Origin: Rhodonellum sp041748555
GTDB lineage: Bacteria > Bacteroidota > Bacteroidia > Cytophagales > Cyclobacteriaceae
Assembly (NCBI GenBank): GCA_041748555.1
Contig: JBGTDA010000176.1
Span: 1-39,813 of the forward strand
DNA length: 39,813 nt
Direction of reading: 5' to 3'
Shown here: positions 33,795-39,813 of the stretch, in pieces
How positions within the stretch are numbered: position 1 is the stretch's first letter
Layout: each line of letters begins with the position of its first letter
Program-made: the position numbers and the translations under genes
The notes under the pieces: generated by a model
What the model saw: only the letters and a program-made list of their open reading frames with translations
The model's database searches: none
What the model was told of the DNA's origin: nothing

Positions 33795-35096
33795 TTACCT
33801 ATCCAAATTCAGATCCTTGGTTGTAGGACCTCCGAAACCAAAATTCAGTGATAGCAGTGAAACCAATGTATTGGATGGATTTTGAATAGGTGCGAACCTG
33901 TTGCCAATGCTGTAAGAAACCATGATGTGATCTGTAATACTGTAGTTGAAGGTGGCTATGTACTGTAAATCCGATCCTGTTTCTTTAATAAACAGCCTGT
34001 TACCGTTTTCATCCGATCCAACTTCTATGTCAGCATTGCTGCTTCTTCCAACCAGCTCGGCCTGAAAGGAAAATTTATCCAGCTCCGAAAAAACACCCAC
34101 TCCATAATCCAAGTTTCTGTCAAAGACCGGCATCCCCGGAAAGTAGGTTCTGAAATAATCACTTTTGTACCACTCAAATCTCAGTACCCCCATCACTTTC
34201 AAAAAGTCAAAATAATCTAAAAAACGATAGGTTGGCGTAACCCAAACTGAATGTCGGGGAATAACTGAAAATGTAAAGTCATTGGTAGGAAAATTAAAAA
34301 GGCTGGCATAAGCCACATCAACAGAAAAACCATGTCTGTCCCTGATATAAGATTTAAATCTATTGAATAGAGAACCGGCTTGAAGGTGCTTGTCCACCAA
34401 AGCATAAAAGCTATCCAAAAAGGGATCAGGATCATTTATGTTCAACTGAGGAAGAAAAACAGCATCTTTATAGATATTATTGGTAACCTCCTCTGCTTCG
34501 CTGATATCCTGAAAGCTGCCTGTATAAAATAATGCCAGGATGACCGAACCCTTCATCTTATCGAGAAACTCGTTTTTATCTATTACCTCCCCGTTTTCGA
34601 TCAATTCTTCTGCTTTTGAAATTATCCTGGTCTGAATCTTTTGAGTTTGTCGGATATTGGTTTTATAGGATTCAAGCTCTTGCCGGTCTCTTTTATTTCC
34701 AAAGTAAAAAGTGGTCCTATACCCAAATCCGATTCCACCGGTTGCGGTGCTGTCTCCCAGCAGGAAGTTTGGAGTAGATGCAATGGAAAATGAAGAGTTT
34801 CGGATCAGTTGATCAACAGCTCTTTTTGGATAAAGGTATTCATCTAAACTTAAACTGTGATTTTTAGCCCAATAGGGGGTGAATTCCAAAGCAAAATCGT
34901 TTACGATTACGGCATTGTTGGAATAAAATCCGATCTCCAAAGCCTGATAGGATTTTGGCGAAAGAATGGATGCCGGCTGCAATCCCAAAATGCTGGATGC
35001 CGGTGATGTTGGGGATTTCACACTGTTGAGTCTATCCTGTGCATTCGATAACAATGGTAAGAATAAAACAAAAAGCAATAATGATCTATAATTCAT
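33795..35096 (-). CDS. Secreted/outer membrane protein of unknown function
   Basis: A 433-residue protein with a signal peptide at about 1-19 (MNYRSLLLFVLFLPLLSNAQ). The chain has beta-strand-rich stretches with alternating aromatics (ALEIGFYSNNAVIV, GGIGFGYRTTFYFG, YIATFNYSITDHIMVSYSIG) and ends in LSLNFGFGGPTTKDLNLDR. A helical, charged insert is at about 135-230. It looks like an outer membrane barrel with an extra domain. I know no family. Its start overlaps the stop of the upstream 117-residue gene by 4 bp (ATGA), so the two are translationally coupled and likely act together. Confidence 0.65.
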   Translation of the reverse strand: MNYRSLLLFVLFLPLLSNAQDRLNSVKSPTSPASSILGLQPASILSPKSYQALEIGFYSNNAVIVNDFALEFTPYWAKNHSLSLDEYLYPKRAVDQLIRNSSFSIASTPNFLLGDSTATGGIGFGYRTTFYFGNKRDRQELESYKTNIRQTQKIQTRIISKAEELIENGEVIDKNEFLDKMKGSVILALFYTGSFQDISEAEEVTNNIYKDAVFLPQLNINDPDPFLDSFYALVDKHLQAGSLFNRFKSYIRDRHGFSVDVAYASLFNFPTNDFTFSVIPRHSVWVTPTYRFLDYFDFLKVMGVLRFEWYKSDYFRTYFPGMPVFDRNLDYGVGVFSELDKFSFQAELVGRSSNADIEVGSDENGNRLFIKETGSDLQYIATFNYSITDHIMVSYSIGNRFAPIQNPSNTLVSLLSLNFGFGGPTTKDLNLDR

Positions 35097-35446
35097 GGTC
35101 TTAAAAATCTGATGAACAATATTACATATGGCCTTTCTTCGTCAGATTTCGGATTGGTATGTTCAATTACTGTTTCACCGTTGATTTTGTATTGAACCCG
35201 GATCTCATCCTCCTCCGGAATGGGATTGATGATATCCGAAACAACTATGGTCGTTTCCGATCTGAGGTCTTTGCCATATCCGATCAATGCTGTTCCTGAA
35301 TTTTCGATCTCGGGATCATTGGGTCCCGGTACATTGATCAAGGTGTGGGCAAAATTGCCGTCTGAAATAAATTCAACTGTAAGATGTACCTCCGATTCAT
35401 CTGCGACCAGATAGGAGATGTGTCTGTATCGATAAGCTTTCCGCAT
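35093..35446 (-). CDS. Small conserved-looking protein of unknown function
   Basis: A 117-residue protein with no signal peptide or membrane span. It opens with a basic stretch (RKAYRYRHISYLVADES) and looks like a beta-sandwich (VHLTVEFISDG; TTIVVSDI; EIRVQYKING). It ends FIRFLRP. First gene of a two-gene operon with the secreted protein above. No motif suggests an activity; a ligand-binding or adaptor role would be a guess. Confidence 0.6.
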   Translation of the reverse strand: MRKAYRYRHISYLVADESEVHLTVEFISDGNFAHTLINVPGPNDPEIENSGTALIGYGKDLRSETTIVVSDIINPIPEEDEIRVQYKINGETVIEHTNPKSDEERPYVILFIRFLRP

Positions 35447-35788
35447 TTTTTTATTTTTAAATTCCTTGGAAATTCCTTTTTGTCATATATTGGAAAAGAC
35501 ATTTTGAGCATCCGGATAAAAATCCTAAATATCCTCTAATATATTTAATTTCTTTTATCAAAAACATACATCGAATAAGGTATTTCTATTCTATCCTTTG
35601 AAATTTATATTTTTATATTCTAAAATCAGTTGTTCAGGAAAGCCTAAAAAACGAGAATGCATTGTTTTCTTAGAGCTAAAAATATTCCTTTTATAAAGTT
35701 TATTCCTTCATTTTGGCTTGGAAAATGACGCCATTTAAAACATATTTACCTTTTCATTCAAAATGTTCCAACCTCTTTATTGATAGAA
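35447..35788. other. AT-rich divergent intergenic region
   Basis: About 340 bp between a leftward and a rightward operon. It should hold both promoters but I find no exact TAnnTTTG with a well-placed TTG; TATATTTA (about 35538) is the nearest form. No ORF, palindrome or repeat of note. Confidence 0.4.
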
Positions 35789-37597
35789 ATGACCAAACCC
35801 CATCTCAAAAAATTAGCTGCACTCTTTAGCGGCTTACTCCTAAGCGGATTTCTTGGCTGTGCCCACCTATTTGCACAGGAAACAACAATGCTGCAAGATC
35901 TGAGTGACTTCAAACCAAATAAGGGAACCTGGCATCAGGCCGGCCAGGTAACGGTAGAAATGGATCAACCAAATTCCTTAAAATTTGAGAAAGGAGAGGG
36001 TATTCTTGTAAATTCTCCCACCAAAAAAAACCACGGGATAGACCTGGTTTCCAATGCCGAATTCGGTGACATTGACTTGGAACTTGAATTTATGGTTGCA
36101 AATCAGTCCAATTCAGGCGTATATCTGATGGGACAATATGAGATACAGATTATGGATAGCTGGACAAACACCAATCCTAGGGCCGGTGATATGGGCGGCA
36201 TCTATGAAAGGTGGGATGATTCCAAACCTGAAGGTCAGAAAGGTTATGAAGGTTATCCGCCCAGGCAAAATGTAAGCGGGGCTCCGGGAGTATGGCAGCA
36301 GCTGCATGTTTCCTTTCAGGCGCCAAGATTTGACCAACAAGGTCAAAAAATTCAGAATGCAAAATTTATATCCGTCACTCTAAATGGTGTCATTATCCAT
36401 GAAAATCTGGAAGTCAGTGGCCCGACAAGAGGTGCTTTACAATCCGATGATGTGGCGGTAGGTCCTATCAGGATTCAGGGTGACCATGGTGCGGTAGCTT
36501 TCAGAAACATCAAGGTTACCAAGTTCGATACAGAAGCACCAAAAATATCAGAATTGAATTATGAGATATATAAAGGTGGGTTTGATGAAAGTCCCGATTT
36601 TTCTTCCCTAACTCCGGACGAAAAAGGAACACTTCCCGATTTTCAGGAGAAAACAACCTCCCCTACCGGTCAAAATCTTATCCGTTACCGTGGACAGCTT
36701 TCGGTTCCTGAATCCGGAGAATACCTGATGCGATTTGGAGTTCCTTCCGGTTGGGGTTCGCTGATTATTGACGGGCAAAAGAAGATTGACATGGGTGAAG
36801 GAATGGCAGGGGTGAAAACTGAACTGGAAAAAGGTTCTGTCACGTTTGAAATTCTCGCTTCCAAAACTCGGGACTGGACTGAAACCGGCCTGGATTGGGA
36901 AATTTCAGGACCGGGATTAAGATACGTATCCCTTTCCGAAAGCAGCACAGGACAGCGTAACGCCACTGATCCTATTCTTGTCAATGAAAGAGAAACTCCA
37001 CAACTCCGGAGTTTTATCGATTTGCCAAATGGCCAAAGAATTACTCATGCGTTATCGGTTTCAAGCCCTCAGAAGATTCACTACTCTTATGATCTGGGCA
37101 CAGGAAATCTGGTACAGGTCTGGAGGGGAGATTTCCTGGATGCAACACCCATGTGGAACAGCCGTGGAAACGGGGTATCCATACCTTTGGGCTCAGTTGT
37201 TTTTTTGGGAAATCCGGAAAGCAGTTTGCTCGATTCCCAAAATCAGCACCTTACAGCTGATTACAAATCCAAAGGTTATAAATTGAATGACAGCGGGATT
37301 GAATTCACCTATGGTATTCAGAATATCCAGGTCAAGGATGTCATCGCAGCCAGGGCCGACGGAAAAGGTTTGGAACGAACGATCACTGCAGAAAACCCGG
37401 CAAACAATGTGGATTTCAGTCTCGCAACCGGAGAGGAGATCAGGATGATCAGCGATGGACTTTATCTCGTATCGGATAAAGGTTATTATATAGAACTGGA
37501 TCCAAAAACTCCCAAACCACGCATTACCTCAAGTCCGGAGGGCCAGCAATTGTTGGTTTCACTTGACAGTCCCATTCATTTCAGCTTATTGTTTTAA
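35789..37597 (+). CDS. DUF1080 (3-keto-disaccharide hydrolase-like) protein with PA14-like domain
   Basis: A 602-residue exported protein with a signal segment at about 1-27 (LSGFLGCAHLFAQ; lipidation at the cysteine is possible). The first domain (about 35-245) is a concanavalin-like DUF1080/3-keto-disaccharide hydrolase fold: LELEFMVANQSNSGVYLMGQ, GGIYERW and FRNIKVTKFD. Next is a PA14-like region (about 255-375) with YKGGFDESPDF and SGEYLMRFGVPSGWGSL. The last 200 residues contain VQVWRGDFLDATPMW, which I have seen named only as part of propeller-associated proteins. Glycan or keto-glycoside hydrolysis is inferred. The frame extends to a TTG at 35780; the ATG at 35789 is better. It ends 9 bp before the cytochrome c gene, so the two form an operon. 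Confidence 0.8.
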   Translation: MTKPHLKKLAALFSGLLLSGFLGCAHLFAQETTMLQDLSDFKPNKGTWHQAGQVTVEMDQPNSLKFEKGEGILVNSPTKKNHGIDLVSNAEFGDIDLELEFMVANQSNSGVYLMGQYEIQIMDSWTNTNPRAGDMGGIYERWDDSKPEGQKGYEGYPPRQNVSGAPGVWQQLHVSFQAPRFDQQGQKIQNAKFISVTLNGVIIHENLEVSGPTRGALQSDDVAVGPIRIQGDHGAVAFRNIKVTKFDTEAPKISELNYEIYKGGFDESPDFSSLTPDEKGTLPDFQEKTTSPTGQNLIRYRGQLSVPESGEYLMRFGVPSGWGSLIIDGQKKIDMGEGMAGVKTELEKGSVTFEILASKTRDWTETGLDWEISGPGLRYVSLSESSTGQRNATDPILVNERETPQLRSFIDLPNGQRITHALSVSSPQKIHYSYDLGTGNLVQVWRGDFLDATPMWNSRGNGVSIPLGSVVFLGNPESSLLDSQNQHLTADYKSKGYKLNDSGIEFTYGIQNIQVKDVIAARADGKGLERTITAENPANNVDFSLATGEEIRMISDGLYLVSDKGYYIELDPKTPKPRITSSPEGQQLLVSLDSPIHFSLLF

Positions 37598-37606
37598 TTA
37601 TTGACC

Positions 37607-39598
37607 ATGAAGATGAAAACATTTCAATTTAAAAATTACCGGTTTCTATTCCTGCTTTCTTTTGGATTGTTAATTTCCTTGACCAAAGGAATGGCCCAGG
37701 AGTCACCCATGGAGGAGGATTATTATAAAATTCTGAAAGTTACTGCTCCTGAAGGCACCTTGCTTGAAGTCGGCGGAATGGCAATGATGCCAAACGGCAA
37801 TCTCGGAGTGGCTACACGTCGAGGTGATATCTTTATCGTGGAAAATCCAACTAGTCCTAAGCCTTATTTCCGAAAATTCGCTTCTGGGCTTCATGAGATT
37901 TTGGGATTGGCTTATCAGGATGGCGCTTGGTTTTGCGCTCAAAGAGGTGAATTGACAAAGTTGACCGATACTGACAAAGACGGAGTTGCGGATACTTATG
38001 AAACCATCTATGCCTGGCCAATTTCAGGACATTATCATGAATATAGTTTTGGACCAAAAGTCGATCAAGACGGCAACTTTATTGTTTCGGGAAATGTGGC
38101 TTTTGGCAATGAAGAATGGTGGCGGGGAGAAAGCCGCGTTCCTTATAGAGGTTGGGTGATGAAGATTACTCCTGAAGGAGAAATGGAACCTTGGGCTACA
38201 GGAATGCGCTCTCCTGCGGGTTTGGGTATTCTTTATGGGGATCTATTTTATACCGAAAACCAAGGTGATTATATGGGTTCAGGTGGACTATGGCATTTGG
38301 AAAAAGGTGATTTTACGGGTCATCCCGCAGGACTTACCTGGACCGACCAACCTAATTCTCCCTTAAAACTAACAACTGAGCAGTTCAATGCCGTAGTCGA
38401 TCCGCAAAAAGTAAAGGATGAAAACGGTCGGTACATCAAGCCTGAAAACGTTGTTGATGAGGAATTTATAACGCTTTTTGAAGCAAAAGAAAAAATACCC
38501 GAAATCAAACTACCTGCTGTTTGGCTTCCCCACGGGATCCATGGAATCTCGAATGCCGAACCTTTGGAGATACCCAAGGGTCATCTTGGACCATTTGAAG
38601 GACAGGTTTTGATCGGAGATCAGGGACAAAGCAAGATCATGCGGGTCATGCTGGAAAAAGTAAACGGAGAATATCAGGGTGCTTCCATAGATTTCCGGAG
38701 CGGCTTCCAGTCGGGCGTTTTACGGATGGTCTGGGCTCCTGACAAATCGCTTTTTGTAGGTGAAACGAATAGAGGATGGGGTTCTGCAGGAGAGGCCAAT
38801 GAAGGATTACAGCGGTTGGTTTGGAACAATGAACTCCCCTTTGAGATGCGAAACATCAAATCCCAGCCGGACGGGTTTGAGATTGAATTCACCAAAGCTG
38901 TAGATCCAAAGTCTGCCGAAGACTTGGCCTCTTATGCTGTACAAAGCTTTATTTATAAATATCATCCGGTATATGGAAGCCCTCCTGTCAACATCGAGGA
39001 CAATGTCATATCAGGTGTAAAAGTTTCTGAAGATGGTATGAAAGTCAGGATCATTGTTGATGGATTGAGAAAATATTATATTCATAAGATATCATTGGAT
39101 GGAGTACGGGAAAAAAACGAATCCCATTCTCTGGTTCATCCAACGGCCTATTATACGTTGAATAACATTCCCGAAGGGAGCAAACTTGCTTTAACAGAAG
39201 TGAGCCGGAAGAATTCAGTAAAAGAGCAGACCGAGCTGGAAAAGAAAAAGGCCGCGGCTTCACCCAAATCCATTGCTCCCAAAAATACAGGAGCGGCTTC
39301 CTCCACTGTGGAGAAATTTGCTTCGGATTCAGATGAAATTCCGTCGCTTGAAGTTGTCAATGCTTTATTGACCAAACATACCTGCACTGCTTGTCATAAT
39401 GCCACTACGAAGCAGGTAGGGCCGGCGTATTCGGAAATCGCAAAGCGGAAGTATTCCAATGAAAAAATCATTGAACTGATCTATAATCCCAAACCAGAAA
39501 ACTGGCCGGATTATGCCACTCCGATGCCTCCTATGCCTCAGGTTCCCAAAGATGAGGCATTGAAAATTGCCAAGTGGATCAATTCGCTAAATAAGTAA
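37607..39598 (+). CDS. Secreted beta-propeller protein with C-terminal cytochrome c domain
   Basis: A 663-residue periplasmic protein. The signal peptide is at about 1-32 (ending KGMAQE). A large six- or seven-bladed propeller of the PQQ/soluble-glucose-dehydrogenase type spans about 40-420 (GGMAMMPNGNLGVATRRGDIF; YTENQGDYMGSGG; WLPHGIHG). Then come a beta-domain, a Lys/Ala-rich linker (about 545-575), and a class I cytochrome c with heme motif CTACH at 593-597 and a likely axial Met in TPMPPMP near 645. It is predicted to oxidise a substrate and pass electrons to the heme. The DUF1080 partner suggests a sugar. A TTG at 37601 is also in frame; ATG 37607 is preferred. Confidence 0.85.
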   Translation: MKMKTFQFKNYRFLFLLSFGLLISLTKGMAQESPMEEDYYKILKVTAPEGTLLEVGGMAMMPNGNLGVATRRGDIFIVENPTSPKPYFRKFASGLHEILGLAYQDGAWFCAQRGELTKLTDTDKDGVADTYETIYAWPISGHYHEYSFGPKVDQDGNFIVSGNVAFGNEEWWRGESRVPYRGWVMKITPEGEMEPWATGMRSPAGLGILYGDLFYTENQGDYMGSGGLWHLEKGDFTGHPAGLTWTDQPNSPLKLTTEQFNAVVDPQKVKDENGRYIKPENVVDEEFITLFEAKEKIPEIKLPAVWLPHGIHGISNAEPLEIPKGHLGPFEGQVLIGDQGQSKIMRVMLEKVNGEYQGASIDFRSGFQSGVLRMVWAPDKSLFVGETNRGWGSAGEANEGLQRLVWNNELPFEMRNIKSQPDGFEIEFTKAVDPKSAEDLASYAVQSFIYKYHPVYGSPPVNIEDNVISGVKVSEDGMKVRIIVDGLRKYYIHKISLDGVREKNESHSLVHPTAYYTLNNIPEGSKLALTEVSRKNSVKEQTELEKKKAAASPKSIAPKNTGAASSTVEKFASDSDEIPSLEVVNALLTKHTCTACHNATTKQVGPAYSEIAKRKYSNEKIIELIYNPKPENWPDYATPMPPMPQVPKDEALKIAKWINSLNK

Positions 39599-39609
39599 AT
39601 TGAGTTTTA

Positions 39610-39651
39610 AATAACATGAAAGGCGGGAAATTTCCCGCCTTTCATGTTATT
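39610..39651. terminator. Perfect 42-bp palindrome, bidirectional terminator
   Basis: AATAACATGAAAGGCGGGAAA is followed directly by its exact reverse complement, giving a 21-bp perfect stem in theory. It lies 11 bp after the cytochrome c gene and 82 bp from the stop of a convergent gene, the place for a shared terminator. The T tract is weak. Confidence 0.75.
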
Positions 39652-39733
39652 CGAAAGTCTTAACGCTACTTACGGATTATTGATCGTGTTAAAGAGATGG
39701 GACATTACGAAGATATACCAATCATATTGTTGA

Positions 39734-39813
39734 TCATTTGACTTCATCACTATCTTCGATTTCTATTATTTCTTCAGCTGGGAGGGCCCATTTAACGGCA
39801 GGTTTTGCCAGAA
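39734..39813 (-). CDS. C-terminal tip of a leftward gene (partial)
   Basis: The minus strand is open from the window edge to a TGA at 39736-39734. It encodes a 25-residue tail (LAKPAVKWALPAEEIIEIED and then SDEVK) with coding character and an acidic end. The product is unknown because the rest lies beyond the window. It converges on the cytochrome c gene across the palindrome at 39610. Confidence 0.5.
   Translation of the reverse strand, partial: LAKPAVKWALPAEEIIEIEDSDEVK

Noticed and set aside
1..39813. CRISPR arrays, tRNA or rRNA genes, riboswitches, insertion sequences, phage or defence genes
   Set aside because: I looked for regular spaced repeats, clover-leaf-like segments, transposase motifs and terminal inverted repeats and found none I could support.

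Overview
The window looks like a chromosomal piece of a member of the Bacteroidota, most likely a Cytophagales/Cyclobacteriaceae-type environmental bacterium. The reasons are a SusC/SusD pair, a second TonB-dependent receptor, a protein with a type IX secretion (T9SS) C-terminal sorting domain, -7 elements of the TAnnTTTG type, weak or absent Shine-Dalgarno sites, and many secreted sugar-related proteins. The genus is inferred from overall flavour, not from a marker gene. I see no rRNA, tRNA, CRISPR array, integrase or insertion sequence.

Layout. 1-2825: end of an arginine biosynthesis operon (argB 3' end, an ArgE-like M20 deacylase, argH). 2984-4555: SulP anion transporter with its own promoter and terminator. 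4614-5267: decayed DNA with an internally deleted MFS transporter remnant. 5325-6659: membrane histidine kinase with a PilJ/NarX-like sensor. 6786-9557 (-): TonB-dependent outer membrane receptor. 9645-10408: two gene remnants, one clearly an NlpE-like lipoprotein. 10470-11969: FG-GAP/PQQ-like propeller lipoprotein. 12181-19552: a small polysaccharide utilisation locus made of susD and susC (-) and, divergently, a GH20-like glycosidase and a PIG-L deacetylase (+). 19824-21740 (-): a small outer membrane protein and a frameshifted T9SS cargo protein.

21981-28903 is a complete lower hexuronate pathway. A TRAP transporter (dctM, dctQ, dctP), KDPG aldolase and KDG kinase read leftward. A UxaA-type altronate dehydratase reads rightward and has a LacI-type palindrome just before its start. 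Together they can import a sugar acid, dehydrate altronate to 2-keto-3-deoxygluconate (KDG), phosphorylate it and cleave KDPG to pyruvate and glyceraldehyde 3-phosphate. Period-7 repeats flank the TRAP genes.

29086-35446: an outer membrane protein, a chimeric pseudogene (heparinase/alginate-lyase-like toroid joined to the 3' end of a glycoside-hydrolase-like gene), a site-2 protease, the intact glycoside-hydrolase-like gene that shares a 153-bp near-identical block with the chimera, and an overlapping pair of unknown genes. 35789-39598: a two-gene operon of a DUF1080 (3-keto-disaccharide hydrolase-like) protein and a propeller protein ending in cytochrome c, followed by a perfect 42-bp palindrome and the 3' tip of a convergent gene.

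No wholly new system is evident. The most interesting parts are the DUF1080/cytochrome c operon, the chimeric pseudogene with its conversion-like tract, the heptad repeats, the compact amino-sugar locus, and the unusual density of decaying genes.
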